Source: Trichobilharzia szidati
Lineage: Eukaryota > Platyhelminthes > Trematoda > Strigeidida > Schistosomatidae
Direction: 5' to 3'
Length of the DNA stretch: 64,000 bases
NCBI GenBank assembly: GCA_944472155.2
Contig: OX235277.1
Coordinates: forward strand, 19,354,804 to 19,418,803
Position numbers and translations under genes: made by a program. Below the pieces are notes generated by a model that saw only the letters and a program-made list of their open reading frames with translations, made no database searches and was not told the DNA's origin. How positions within the stretch are numbered: the first letter of the stretch is position 1; every line of letters begins with the position of its first letter. Positions 12,346 to 24,673 of the stretch are shown here, piece after piece.

Positions 12346-14384
12346 TATCGAAGACGTCATAATCACTGTTAAGTTACGAAAAATTCAGCAGTTTAAGCCT
12401 TAATTAATGAATTTGTATTGAAAATTTGCAATGCAACGTTTACTACACTCACCGCTCGCCCCATCTGGCAAAATTCAAATATATTCCAAAGAATAGTGTG
12501 TGAAAGGATTACGTTTGTTTTATAAAATATTGGCATTAAAGATCACACAATATGTTATCCTGATGCAATCCTCCAGTGTGTTTGTAAGTGAAAGACGCTA
12601 ATTGAAAATTCCTCCTGCTTCCTTCGTTCATGATCATTTGTATTTTTTCGTCCCCTCAAGACTTGATTGTTTTATTTTGGTTCCAGTAATTTTCGAATAT
12701 GTCCAACTTTTGGTGTAGGGAAGTGCACTTCATGTTACTATTTCTGTTGGATTAACACGATGTCTGAAGGCAAACATCAGACATGATTTGGCGGAAATGA
12801 TGATGTGATAACGCAATACTTTTAAGAAATTCGATTCGAAACAATGTATTGATTCTGTCTGGATAATGACTGTTTTACAAAATTTGCTGCTCTGTGACAT
12901 ACATTTCACAGCGCCTACAAACATTTAAATTATTGCTGTCGAGATGAGTGTATAAATTCGAGCTTGCTGACTCAGTTCATCAAGACTATCAGCTGATTGC
13001 AATTCATACTTCATTAAGTTCTACAGAGAGTATCGTTCACATTAGGAATAGAGGTGAAGAGGTATTTCAGGTGAAAGACTCTGAAGTGTCAGGTTTATAA
13101 GTGGTTAAACAACAATGAAGTCCAATTAATCTGTAATCGTAGGTGACTTTTCAAGCTGAGTGATATGTATCTGTTGAATACTGAAGTAGACTAATCTTAG
13201 ATCGGGAAATGCATTATATATATATATATAATACGGTGCAAAAAATGCTACTGCTGCAGCAAATGTCATCGAATAGCAGTCCTGAGTATATTTTTGGATT
13301 CACATTCATCATTCACACACAAAGTGTTTCACGATACACCGAATAAAACACAACTATTTTCAAGGGGAGAAATGTATTCATAATACGAAAATTCAACTAA
13401 ATCTCATATTCATGGGGAAAAATTTAAACTATCCGAGTATAATGCAGAAGAAGACGAATTATGCACATCAAACATTTGTGAGAATTATATGTGAAAATAT
13501 TATTATATGATAAATGGACTCACAATCTAATTATAACAGATGAAATGTATTTTAAAATTATCACTTTGATATTGATTTTGTTTAATAAACTGAAACGATA
13601 TTTATAGGCTGTTATTTATATTTACGCCCGTAGTTGTGACAATGACAATTGTAATATCCATTAAAGAAGATATGCGTCAATAACTAGTAGATGCATGCCA
13701 GATATGAATACGTCGTCAATTATACTGTCACTCATTCGGTGATGCACACTGGAGATAATGATGATTTATGCAAATGCCACCATTTTTCAGACCACTATTT
13801 TGAAATTACAGTCGAAAAACTGTTTCATTTGAGATATCGACCACAGCATTCATAAAATGTTTGACAAAATGTTAAAATCAAAGCATCTTCTCTTATGAAA
13901 ACTTTAGGCTCCGAATTCGTTTGTCATTACACGATTTTCTTGGAAAAAATCTGTTCATCTTGGAATTCTCCAGAAAACACTGATAACGCAAATGTTTCGC
14001 TAAAAGTCTACGGGTACAGAAATGATTTTAAGGATGCGCAGTTTCTTAGTTAATTCCTGGTATAGATGATAGAATAGCAAGAAGAGCAATTCAACTTGCA
14101 TAAAGCAACACTAATGTCGTTCAACATGCAAAATCCACCTGTGAGCATCGTTGCCCGTCAAGAATGCCCACCTTCAACATTTTCATTTTAATTAGTCAAT
14201 GTAGCGATGGATGTGAGGCTAATAGTCATCCACAACACAAAGATTTGCTTGTCACGAAGGAACTGTATACTGATAACGGATTCTTCCAAACGCATTGATA
14301 GGAAGTCACAATATGTTTAATATGTTATTAGTTCCTGTCAGATGAGATAGGATATTGTGTGTCTTGCACCCACTCTGAATTTAA
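12346..14384. other. no recognisable gene
   Basis: About 2 kb of AT-rich sequence with a short (TA)n run near 13217-13232. The largest open frame, 64 codons on the minus strand at 12730-12924, is unremarkable. Confidence 0.45.
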
Positions 14385-14570
14385 GGATGGAGTGGTTGAT
14401 TGTGTTGACCACTTCACCTATCTGGAAGGTTGCTTCATACCTATTGGATTGAAATCCCAGCTAGGATACAAAAGTCTGTTTTGGAATTTTGCAAACTGAC
14501 CTCATCTGCTGAGTATGCAGTTCGCCCTGTCCTTCTCTACGACTGGGCACTTGGTGTCGGAAAGTAGTTG
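14385..14570 (+). pseudogene. LINE reverse transcriptase fragment (C-terminal region)
   Basis: Reads VDCVDHFTYLEGCFIP, then in another frame EIPARIQKSVLEF, then VRPVLLYDWALGV. These match, in order, the FTYLGS, EI.ARI.KAR..F and VLLYG.ETW blocks found C-terminal to the palm in many non-LTR reverse transcriptases. At least one frame change is present. Only this patch survives. It is not close to the RTE at 28 kb, so it probably comes from another LINE lineage. Confidence 0.55.
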
Positions 14571-14892
14571 TTAACAAACTAGATTCTTGTGACTCTGTCT
14601 CGTGCACTCACACATTAGGTAGTATATTGTGGTCAGACGTAGTGGTGGGTTGTAATGGAAGTTCTACAAATTAGAATGACTGGCATTTGTGTTACACATG
14701 CCATGCTATTTCTTTCCTTGTTAGCCGACGTATGGCAGTGTCACAAATACGTTAGTGGTGACCAGGCTGAAAAAATGGAGTCAATCAATCATAACTGTGG
14801 GTCATGGTGTGAGCCACAATGGGTACAGAAGCACCACTGTTGCATGCTTCATTGGTCTATCAAATCGCACTATTGTTTGTTTTGCATAATTT

Positions 14893-15113
14893 ATTCGTTT
14901 AGGTTCCAGATGAAACATGGGGCTTCAAGACAAAGCTTTGAAGTTTCCATAGCTGGCGTTTCAGTTTTACGGGACTAATCTGCTATCCATATGTCCAACC
15001 GTCCCTCTTTATTGGATTTGCAATCGGCTAGGCGGGGTTTTTGAGTGCGTCGGCTGACAACTGAAACCTAGACCACATGTAGGGCTGGTGAGCGCTATGC
15101 GGTTGAGCCTGTG
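14893..15113 (-). mobile_element. SINE family A, diverged copy
   Basis: The plus strand shows the tail complement (GGTTCCAGATGAAACATGGGGCTTCAAG) broken by substitutions, then CCGTCCCTCTTTA from the body and GCGTCGGCTGACAACTGAAACC around the B-box. The gene order is the same as in the intact copy at 9149-9369, inverted. No clear target-site duplication. Confidence 0.6.
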
Positions 15114-16254
15114 ACATACGAATTCCCATTATTCTCCATTCAATTATCTTATCTCCCACTAATTTGTGGTTAATAACGTTTATTACCATTTACTTTCTTC
15201 CTCGTCTTACACGTGCTGATTATGAAGTGTGAAAACTTGATGTCTTACACTTAAGATGAAAGTTCTGCGTTGAATATTCAATTCACTTTCTCAATGCAAT
15301 GTGTTAATATTGGTATGATCTGACAGGAACACATTATTCCAACAGTGATTATACCACTGAGGGAGAAAATCACAGGAAGTGTTACTTTCTGTTCATAACA
15401 AATATCATATTTGTTTGATAATATTGCAATATCAGCGGCAGTATCGTTCACAGGATTCCAGTATTCATAATTCTCTCAGACGAGACCAATTTTGAAAGTG
15501 TTTGTGAAATATCTGACTGCAAAACTCTCTTGAATGTGACGCTGTCACGAAGCTCTATTCGCTCTTAGTTGATGATGTCGTGAATTTCACAATTATTTAC
15601 AGGAAGTTTAAGTACATGAATAAATTGCTGAAAGTAACGTCATGCGACAACTTCGTAAGTATTTTATTCATAGATTTTTGGTCGTTATTATACAATAAAA
15701 CCAAATGTCATCTCGCTTAACATATGGTGGATGTTGCTGACTGGATTTACAAGAAGTATAAAGATGACGAGTCAAAAATATTGAATGACAGAGAGATGGA
15801 TTCAGTGAGTGATGCTTCAGGAACAACATGTGAAACAAGAAAGGAAAACAAAGAAGAGGAATATGGAAGACAAGGCAGAAGAAACCCAGAGATATATGCA
15901 TAGCGTGATTCTAATACGCGGTAGACGTATTTTGCCTATATCTGTCTACCAAATCACAAAATTCAATCTCGGAATAACAGACATGTTGCTTCATTACATT
16001 ACATTTTCTATCAATTTCACGGATAGGTGTTTGCAATTATTTTTGACAGCTAATAAATACTTTTCTGATAAGCCAAACACGTTCACCTTAGTTAGTTAAT
16101 TATGTGCATCGTTTCAATGTGTAATATCTTTCAAACAGGACTAAATTATCCTTATACATCGACCTAGAAACATTCTCAGTGCACCCTATTCCACAGCCAG
16201 AAATTTAGTTCCGGCCCACCAGAAATACCAAAGTTACGGTTATTCACAGAATAA
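15114..16254. other. no recognisable gene
   Basis: AT-rich sequence. Overlapping open frames of 77 and 96 codons at 15668-16099 lie on opposite strands and show no domain. Confidence 0.45.
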
Positions 16255-16400
16255 TTGACTACTTACGATAATAGTCTGAAAATATATGTAGATGATGCGA
16301 TTGTATGTTATTCTTCAAGATGTGCAGATGTTGAAAAAACAGAGAAAGCATGTTTAATGCGAAATTGTAGCCTCAGTGTAATATATCCAGGATAAAGTCT
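16255..16400 (+). pseudogene. possible reverse transcriptase catalytic-loop scrap
   Basis: Reads SLKIYVDDAIVCYSS followed by VEKTEKACLMRNCSLSV. The YVDD flanked by hydrophobic residues, then a helix-like stretch, resembles motif C and the following region of a reverse transcriptase. The match is short, stops follow, and no other RT motif is visible nearby. It could be chance. Confidence 0.3.
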
Positions 16401-17915
16401 TCCTGAATAGTGAATGCGATAGTAACCAGCATAAAACGATATATCATCCTTTTCCACGAATCTTGTGATCTATCTTGTGACGGAGTTACGATATTAATCC
16501 GTCATCTCTCAAGCATACGGCTATTTATTGTGTGATCATTTCATTATCTTTTGTCTCACCTTGGTCTTTGTCGAATCGCCAACCAGTCAGAATAGCTGTT
16601 GCCACCCATTAGAAACAACGCATTCCTACAGCTGTGAGCCGACTTTATTGCAGTAAAGATATCGAATAAATGTGATGTGTTGTTTCGTAATAAATAAAGA
16701 TTATCTTACATTCGAATACTAGCCATTGTCATTTGATATTTGCGTGGCCCGGTGAAGCAGAGAGCTCACTAGAAGAATAGGCGTATTAGGCCAACAGTCA
16801 AGTTCCTTACTGTTGTAACAATCAACGACACAGACACAATAGGACGTCTGCTGAATACTCCTCGAAGTACTCCACCGATATAATACGACAAGGATGGTAT
16901 AAAATGATGTAAAACAGTCCAAAATGAATAAAAATTGGGTCTCTTCAAAACATAATTTGTAGTTGAAACTACGAAGAACGACAGGATGCATGTTTATATA
17001 CACAGTAGATATTATATTCCTAATGAAGTGCTTCAGCTGATGAATCGCCTATAAGCATTGTTATTTCCTGGAAATGAAAGACATTTGAACACAAGCCAAA
17101 AGGAATCATTTTCGATTGATGTGTTGTGGTGTAATGAGGGCAGTATTGTTTTTAGTTTTAAGCTTCATCAATTTGGAAAAATTCTGTACCCATCGCTATC
17201 TATTTACTTTGCCTACATTGTCGTCGATATTAGCATTGTAATTTAAAACGTAGGAAAGATTTGTAGAATGCGAAGTTGCACGCAAACTTAATTTGTCAGA
17301 AAAACACAAAGTATTACAGCCATTTGAAGGAACACAAACAAACTCGAGACGGAAATCGAAAACCCAGATAGCAGTCAGCAGAATAAAATATTTCTAGAAT
17401 AACACCGAAATTATACGGAGAAATCACAGACAGAACACTGCATTGACAATGAAAATCTCACTACTGATTAAAATGAATTCAGTTGTGAATTACCGCACTA
17501 TGTGTACCGTTTTCATGTAATTGACGACTGAGTATACTACATCAATTCAGCGTAATCACAGGTGATACTCCATGAACTGATTAGTCAAAACTGTAGGATT
17601 GAATCACAATATATATTATCGTAAACTGGCTCTCATCCCAAATATTGGGATGCTAAATAAACTGGTAGTGGTCGATTGTTTTCTAAAGGATTCACGGTTG
17701 ATATTAGTAAAATTTGTTTGTTATTACACTATGATTTCAATAGGATTCTGTATTATATTGTGAATTTATAAGGACCTTATTAGAAAAGTAATAATTGACT
17801 TACATGCTGTTAAAGAACATTTGAAATAAAACAATCAACTTATCAGTAGGTTTTGACAATTTTGATTGCGACTAAACATGCTTTATAGAGGTAGTAGCAC
17901 AAAATAATGAAAGTT
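16401..17915. other. no recognisable gene
   Basis: About 1.5 kb of AT-rich sequence. A minus-strand frame of 94 codons (16719-17003) and a plus frame of 62 codons (17058-17246) show no known domain. Confidence 0.45.
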
Positions 17916-18027
17916 TTTGATTGGACACTGATAGCTAGTGTGATTTGTCTAGTTCTTTCTTTGACGTAGACATAATTCTATCAGTCAGGACTGGACAAAT
18001 CACACAAGATATTAGTGTTCAATCAAA
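17916..18027. repeat. inverted repeat (34-bp arms)
   Basis: Arms at 17916-17949 and 17994-18027 pair with about 30 of 34 matches around a 44-base centre. The outer part reads TTTGATTGGACACT on the left and the complement of TTTGATTGAACACT on the right. A related single arm lies near 3345-3410. This looks like a small foldback or MITE-like repeat, but no flanking duplication was found. Confidence 0.6.
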
Positions 18028-18054
18028 GTATGCAATACAGTCCTACAGGAGGTA

Positions 18055-18245
18055 AGTGGTGAGTCAGAATAGATCAGTGGTAACGTCTTTGACTTCACCA
18101 CCGTGTAACGCGAGTTCGAATCTCAGAAGGGACATGAGTTCCTTCCAGGTTGCAGATACGCCTTGCTGACTGGTGAGTGCCAACTAGCACGACACTTAGA
18201 TCCAAGGCTACCTGTCGATTACCTTCAACCATCTAATATCATCAA
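18055..18245 (+). mobile_element. tRNA-derived SINE, family B
   Basis: The A-box-like AGATCAGTGGTAACG is followed after about 35 bases by the B-box GAGTTCGAATCTC, the spacing of a tRNA-type pol III promoter. The body GACATGAGTTCCTTCCAG..CTGACTGGTGAGTGCC recurs at 23375-23545 and, inverted, at 5024-5203. The 3' end lies near 18245. It differs from SINE family A in body and tail. Confidence 0.65.
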
Positions 18246-19519
18246 ATAATGAAAGTCTCATGAATACAATAGGGTGTGACCCTACACCAACCATAATTAC
18301 ATCCACATATAGCTTCATTCAAATGCTATTTCAAAATAACCCTCTCCAGACAGAGATTGCGTCTGTTCAAAGTGATTCAACGTTTGAGTTCTAAATTAAG
18401 CAATTTCCAGTTGCCCACTCGCTCCTGAATATTCCGAAATTCACTAAATTTAAACAGGCATCGCAAATTCCAAGTCAGTAATCTCATTCAAATTGAAGTT
18501 ACCATTTTGAGAGATGAAGGCTGAGTGTCCGCCTGTTCATTGTCAGGCCATATTCGAGACTATATATTTTCTTAGTCATCTAAATGTTTGAGAAAAATTG
18601 TAATTTGTGGGGATTTAGGAAATAGTGGAATTCTGTTGGACGCTATTGCATCTGACACAAATATTTGAATACACAAAACAGCATCGAAAACTTACTTCCT
18701 TTGTTATGTAATGAAATTTAAAACACAGTATTAACATAAGCGTGAAATGTTTACATGCAAGAATGAATGAATTTGCCTTATATGTAAATTTTAAATGATC
18801 TGGATACGTATAAAACACATTGAGACTGCGGATAAATAAGACAAACATTTGTGATAAATTGAGATGCAATATGAGCAACATCAGCGAATCATGCAATAAT
18901 CGATTAGTAATTTTTCTACGTAATAATGTTATTTCCAATGCCATGCTAACACCAGTGCTACAAGAGAATTTGATGCAAGTTCATTCACCTGTAGATTGGA
19001 AACAAAATTGCCGTGTGAAACAACCGGAGGACGATTTTTATGAATGAGATAACTGTACCGGTATCAGGCTACTTTACGTTCAAATGGAAATTTTGGATAC
19101 CTACATTCTGGGAAAGAAGAATTATACTGAAGCAGGGTCGATTTAGCGAAACCGAGTGTTTCGTGTATCGAAGTGATACCAGTGTGCATTATCACATCAT
19201 ACAGTCTCGTACAAAGTCATGTTTTTATTTCTTTTCCGTGGATTCTGAAATAGTTATCTACTGCGAAGTAATTTGTGAACTCTCTCGACATAACAGAATG
19301 CAGTACTGCATTTAATAGCTGTATGATGGTGATGCGTCTCTAGTGATTCACAACTGAAATCAATATGAAGCGTTCATGGCGAAGATAAGATAGTTTATCT
19401 GCTATCACGATTGATGTTCCTTAATTTGGTGAAGGTAATCATAAGACACACCGGGGCATTCGATAATGAGGATATGTTGGACTGAAGTCTGAATGTATGA
19501 TTTATATCATGCTGTCATA
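18246..19519. other. no recognisable gene
   Basis: AT-rich sequence. Open frames of 109 codons (minus, 18615-18944), 75 codons (18820-19047) and 91 codons (19040-19315) show no known domain, and no splice structure is evident. Confidence 0.45.
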
Positions 19520-20230
19520 CAAACTAAAGGCTGTTGATGTGAAAAACAACAAACTGAAAGGAAAAGCAGTGAAACCAGAAATTAAGGTGAACATTAGGAA
19601 GACAAACATGATTGAGATACACAGCCAGTCACAAAACACCAATCTTATAAAATGAGAGAAATCTTTGGGAATTCATGTCTTTTACTAACACGGATAGCAT
19701 TTGATCAAATGTAAGCGACATTGATTTGGATGTCAAATTTATGATTGAGAAAGCAATATTGACGTTTACTACTCGGAAATAAGTGAGGGGCACCGCGTTA
19801 ATCAACACCGAATAAGTTCCTAATTTCCATCACCAATGTCAAGTCATTTCTCTTAGGCGGTTCATAGATTTCGTGCACACCTCACTGAGAGCATTCACAA
19901 CAGTTTGCAAAGTGTCACTGACAGTCGTATCCACCCAAAACCGAAGATCAGATGAGAAGCAAGAAGGAATAAGAGATAAGGAAATCTAGCTGGCAGAGAA
20001 CTAACAGAGAAAGTATTGCCTAATAAAAATGCGGAATAAAATGTAGGTGGTTAAGACATGTGATGAAGAGGTTGCCGAGCGGCATCACACAAGTGACTCT
20101 CTAGTACAACTTAGAAAACGAAGAGGAATGTTTCAGGATATATTATAGCATAGTAAGAGCTGTATGAGGAATAATCTGAAGCTAGCCAACAAAGTCGAAA
20201 TTAGTTGTAGAGATTTCAGGGCAGGCAACA
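19520..20230 (+). pseudogene. decayed LINE reverse transcriptase C-terminal half
   Basis: Conceptual frames give, in order, a VKNNKLKGKAV stretch, VKFMIEKA, SITNVKSFLLRRF (compare FNTNVKSVLLYG in the RTE at 28 kb) and KCRWLRHVMKRLPSGI (compare the KWRWIGH block). The order and rough spacing match the region C-terminal to the palm of RTE-type reverse transcriptases. Frames change several times and stops are frequent. It is an old, inactive copy. The N-terminal domains are not visible. Confidence 0.5.
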
Positions 20231-22267
20231 CCAACAGTATGATATACATGAAATGATGAAATGTGATTACAAATTTGTTTAACTTACCACATTCACTATC
20301 ATGAATTAGGCACGAAATGCAGAAAAGAAGTAGTATTTCTTTGCAGAAATTCATTGTGATCAATGTGCTAGCTAATTCCACGTCTCCTTATATACTGATA
20401 TTTGTTATTGTTTACAAGTCTAATCATTCATTGCCATCAAAGAAAATGTCTCCATTTCAACTTCAGAGTTGTTGTGATACTTTCAAAGATTATTTCTAAT
20501 TGTATTTTAGAAAAACACATTTAAGCGAACAATATTGTTTTCAATAAGCTGTCATCAGGCTCAACTCTAATACATATAATTTTAAAAATAAAATACAAAT
20601 ATAAACCAAACATGGTGTTTTGTTATTGTATTTCGGCCCACTTTTGACGCAATTCACTAGTTTATCATCTATTTTGAAATACTTCCAATTTTAGAATGGA
20701 GAAAATAAAATAGAATCTTCAGTGATTTTGTAAACTAAGAAGCGTATAATTGACATCTATTAAACACTGAAAAATGTATGATTTCATAAACGTATCTACT
20801 GTTTCCATAAAATGTTGATTCTACAAATCGGTTTACAAGAGAAAACATGATTTGGAAAATAAAGTAAATGGGAACCAGCTTACGAGGAGTGCGATTTTGT
20901 GGTTCGTATCCTCTGCAAATGAATAAGGCATCAGTTTACTTGAATCTCGAATCTGAATGAATGGCTTATCAGGAATAGAAATAGAATAGACGCATTCATT
21001 TCTTTTGAAAAACTATAATCCAACTACACCACCGATTACTTCTGCGAACCACAGTCTCAGGAACATACATTTAGGCCAACTGAATTTTGTGCTTACAAAA
21101 TATAGTGTTTATTTTATTAAATTTGATCGCATATGAGTTTCTGAATAGTCAGTCACGAAGATAGCCATATTCGTCTCGTATATTTTCTCAGAAAAAATTA
21201 ACTCTAGCACGGTGCAGTAATCATCTAAACAGAATTCATCAAAATAAAAGTCATAAAGCGAGTACATTGCATAGGAGACATAAATTTATGATTTAAGCTT
21301 CTACATTTTGTTCCAGCTCTCGCGCTGTCACTTGGACATTCGAAAACCAGAAAAAACTCATTCACTTCTGTTTCTTTAGCATAATTTACTTTAGGATGGT
21401 CTTTGTTAAAGTTCTCTAATATCAATGTCAGCTTACTCTCCTTCCCTGAAAATAAACTCCTATGTTCAGATAGTATTCCGATCAATAATTTTTCTGTTGT
21501 ATGCAGATAGGAAAAGAATAGGATTCCTGGAAATGAAAATGGAAGGAGATGTGAACACAAACTATGTACAGGGTAAACACGAAACACACATTTCCAAAGT
21601 GATTTGGCCCACAACAGACATCACTTTATGGCGTGATCATTCATAATCTTGTTATGATTATTGTTATTTATTTCTCAATCACTTATGGATGTCTAGTAAT
21701 TTCATAGATAACAAAATACACTGAAAGAGAATTCATTTTATTATCTCAAGATATGCTGTGTATTTACATCATTTAAGTTGAAAAAAAACAACAATTTATA
21801 TGCGTAAACAATGAACGTGTGGAAATAAACAATTTTATTTTCACTTATATTACTGCCACACAAGTGGAAATATAGGAAACTGATTACGGAATACGAAGTG
21901 GTGAGTGCATCCTTTTTCCGGTGTGTATCTTTGATTTATCGTGTTCATTCGCACTTCAGCGCCTGGAAATGCAAACAACAGGCTTTTCATTCTGCCAAAA
22001 TATTGTGGCCATACCCACTGCAGAAGTATTTGTATTAGAGAAGACTTCTCTGTTGATAAATAAGGTTTTCTGGAGAGCTTAACTTCATAGAAAATTAAGA
22101 GTTTTCAAAATGTATTATGATGACATTGTTTTCATACAAACTGTTGACTGGAGGTAGTGTCAAACTGAGGATAATAGCTCAATACAATGGTGGATAAATC
22201 TGGTGTTTTATATAACACTGCCACTCCATGTACTCAGAGGTGAAATACTAGTCTGTGAAGTCAATAG
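20231..22267. other. no recognisable gene
   Basis: About 2 kb without repeat or gene match. The minus-strand frame at 21225-21614 (129 codons) is one of the longest non-repeat frames in the window. It has no recognised domain and an overlapping frame on the other strand. Confidence 0.45.
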
Positions 22268-22430
22268 AATTTGAGGGACCAGACGACTAGCTTCGGCACA
22301 TAATCCTCCGCAGTCTACAACATACTCTAAGCATGCTACAGGCGATAAATTGAGATGACATTCGGATGGATTAACCACATCAGTTTCCATCATGGAAAAG
22401 TCTAAGCAACTGCATAATATGTCAATCATG
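22268..22430 (-). pseudogene. old Ty3/Gypsy reverse transcriptase fragment
   Basis: The minus strand reads NPSECHLNLSPVACLEYVV, then DCGGLCAEASRLVPQI. The Gypsy copies at 37.4 and 60.3 kb have NPSKCHFTLSSLSCLGYTV, then DSEGLRPDASRLAPLI at the equivalent place, just after the YQDD box. About half the residues agree, so this is a much older or different member of the lineage. No other part of an LTR element is visible around it. Confidence 0.6.
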
Positions 22431-23374
22431 CGATTCGGTATTTAGGAGATAGGCGGTAATGTTGTCTTTGCGAGTTTCAATGTCTTAGCATATGTTGTTT
22501 TTTGAAATATAGCAGAACTTACTGTTAAGTCAATAGACGACAACTTATTCTTAATGAATGGTTGTCATTTATCTAGATGATTCATCATGTTGGATCCACA
22601 AATAAGCGTACTATGAATTTACTTTAGCAACTCGTTTCAGGCCACTGACTTCCCAAAGAGTATCCTCAGGTTCTTGTTCAGTGCAACTTCGCCGTAATCA
22701 GCGTGTACTGGTCTCAAGAAGATGTTCACCTTAGATTCTTGTTAGTTTCCTATATGAGTTCACTAGTGTAACAATGGAAGAACCCGGATTCGATTGTCTA
22801 AATGACATTGTGGTGACAGCTGTCTGTTGGCCGAAATTGTTCGACAGCAGTTTACTTTTCATATCTTGGTCATGAGAAAAGAACAAGAACAAAGACGAAA
22901 TCAACAAGTAATCACAGCAAACTTTCCATGGGCAGATATGATTCGCAGATATATAGTTTGACCGTCAAAGAAATGGCCACAAAGAGTTGACAGAATAACT
23001 TTCACCGAGAAAACAACCAATCGGAAAACTCTGTTTCTCTGCTAATAATAATGAATAATAATATACATAATGGATAAATATCTCTTGATATCCTCAATAA
23101 AAACTAGTCTCATGTGTCTATTTCATTCTTTGGTTTAGACTGAATTCTGAGACAGGTTTGCAATGTGGCCACAACATTCGGTATTTTCATATCATGGTGC
23201 ACTGTGAATTGTTGATGTTGGATGATTGCAGGCAATCGTCTGTACCGAGATATTGTCAGCACTCGCTAGCAAGAAGCATCTGTAACCATGAAAGAACTTA
23301 TGTCAGTCTTAAAATTTAAACTGTTTCACCAGTATATGCAGTGAGAAATGTAATCACCGAGCTACAGGAGATAA
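22431..23374. other. no recognisable gene
   Basis: AT-rich. A B-box-like GGATTCGATTG near 22788 hints at another eroded SINE, but no A-box or shared body was found. Confidence 0.4.
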
Positions 23375-23545
23375 ATTAAGAGCACGATTAATTCAGTGGT
23401 GACCTCTTTGACCGCAGTGCTTCATGACACAATTTTGGATTTAGTAAGCGACATGGGTTCCTCCAGCTACGCCTTTCTAACTAGTGCAAACTAGCAAGAA
23501 ACCTAGGTTCAAACCTTCCTGACTATTGTCTTCAACAATTGACAG
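23375..23545 (+). mobile_element. tRNA-derived SINE, family B, diverged copy
   Basis: GATTAATTCAGTGGTGACCTCTTTGACC matches the head of the copy at 18055. GACATGGGTTCCTCCAG, the ACTAGTGCAAACTAGCA block and CTGACTATTGTCTTCAAC follow in the same order. The B-box is eroded (ATTTTGGATTTA). No target-site duplication was identified. Confidence 0.55.
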
Positions 23546-24195
23546 TGCATTGTGATGGTGAACAGTCTTAAATGGTGGCCAAATATTATATTGCCTTGGG
23601 ATACATTTAATAACACCTTAAACTCTGTTGATGTGATGAGCAAGAATCCTTAAGTTTTAATTACAATTCTTTCCTTAAGGAAATCTTACAACCGGCACTT
23701 TTATTCAGTTCATCAATATGTATATATGTATATTGTTCAAAATTCATTCTCACCAGTTTCAGTTTAAATGTAGTAGAACACAAATTTTCAAATGTTAATT
23801 ATCAGTATTTATAGGGTTTCTAAAAAAGGAATTATATTTTTATACATTTAACCATTATAGCTTGGGTTCATATACATGTAATAAAATTCATTTCTTTTTA
23901 TAACTGCCTTAGTGAAATAAAACGACCAGTCAAATAATTGCATATAAAATGTGATGGTGAAACCATGATGTCTGCAGGAATTCTGTCAGTCGTAGCCTCG
24001 GAATTTACCAGAACCTCCCATATTTTGTGTAATTGTCATGCTCTGCATTGTGTCTCTCTTCCAGCTTAATTACATAACAATTCATCTGAGAAGGTGGAAG
24101 ATTGAAAACAGCCCAGTGTTATGCATTTAAAAACAAAGAAGTACAAGATATGAAAGGGTGTAACTGCTGACGAATGGAAATATTGACGGACGAGA
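23546..24195. other. no recognisable gene
   Basis: AT-rich sequence with a short (TA)n-like run near 23720. Nothing is identifiable. Confidence 0.4.
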
Positions 24196-24395
24196 CCTGA
24201 AATGGCAACATCCAAAATCATGACAGGTGACATGAACGCCAAACTGAGAATAGAAAACACAGGAGAAATCATCACCAGTCGAGAGTCACCCTGTAGAATG
24301 AATGAGAACGGAAAACTCTGCACGGACTTCTTGGCCTTCCCTTAGTCGGTGAATACAGGTAACGTCGATCGGCACAGAAAAATACTGAAGGTCTA
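24196..24395 (+). pseudogene. RTE-type LINE endonuclease fragment
   Basis: Reads MTGDMNAKLRIENTGE followed by RMNENGKLCTDFLAF. This parallels IGDMNAKLGGDNTGRE and EMNDNGELFSDFCAF in the RTE at 28.5 kb. It covers the GDMNAK catalytic region of the endonuclease. It ends close to a SINE of the same tail family and to an opposite-strand RTE 5' fragment. The locus has therefore collected several RTE-related insertions. Confidence 0.65.
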
Positions 24396-24410
24396 TATAT
24401 ATATATAAGA

Positions 24411-24638
24411 TTTTTTTTCCTTCACGTTTCCAGTTGAACATAGGGCTTCAAGCCAGGGGACTGAAGTTTCTGTGTGTTTATTTTTTACAGGATGGGGTTG
24501 ATAACCTCACGTCCGAGCTTTCCCCTTTACCAGTCTTATTACTGGCTTAGTGAGGTAAAGGAGTGCTCCGGCCGGGGATCGAAACCCGGACCATATGCAT
24601 GGTTGGCGAGCGTCCTAACAGCTATACCTATGCGAATG
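24411..24638 (-). mobile_element. SINE family A
   Basis: On the minus strand the head GCATAGGTATAGCTGTTAGG and B-box GGGTTTCGATCCCC are followed by the GGCCGGAGCACTCCTTTACC block. The body reaches ATCAACCCCATCC, and the tail CTTGAAGCCCTATG..CTGGAAACGTGAAGG ends in an A-run (the T-run at 24411-24418 on the plus strand). It lies between two RTE fragments of opposite orientation. Confidence 0.8.
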
Positions 24639-24673
24639 AAGTCAGTGAAAGACGATAGAGATTACCTAACTAC

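Noticed and set aside
18055..18130. Functional tRNA genes at the SINE heads
   Set aside because: The A and B boxes are present, but I could not see a consistent cloverleaf, and each head continues into a SINE body.
21225..21614. 129-codon minus-strand frame as a host gene
   Set aside because: No recognisable domain, an overlapping frame on the other strand, and no second line of evidence.
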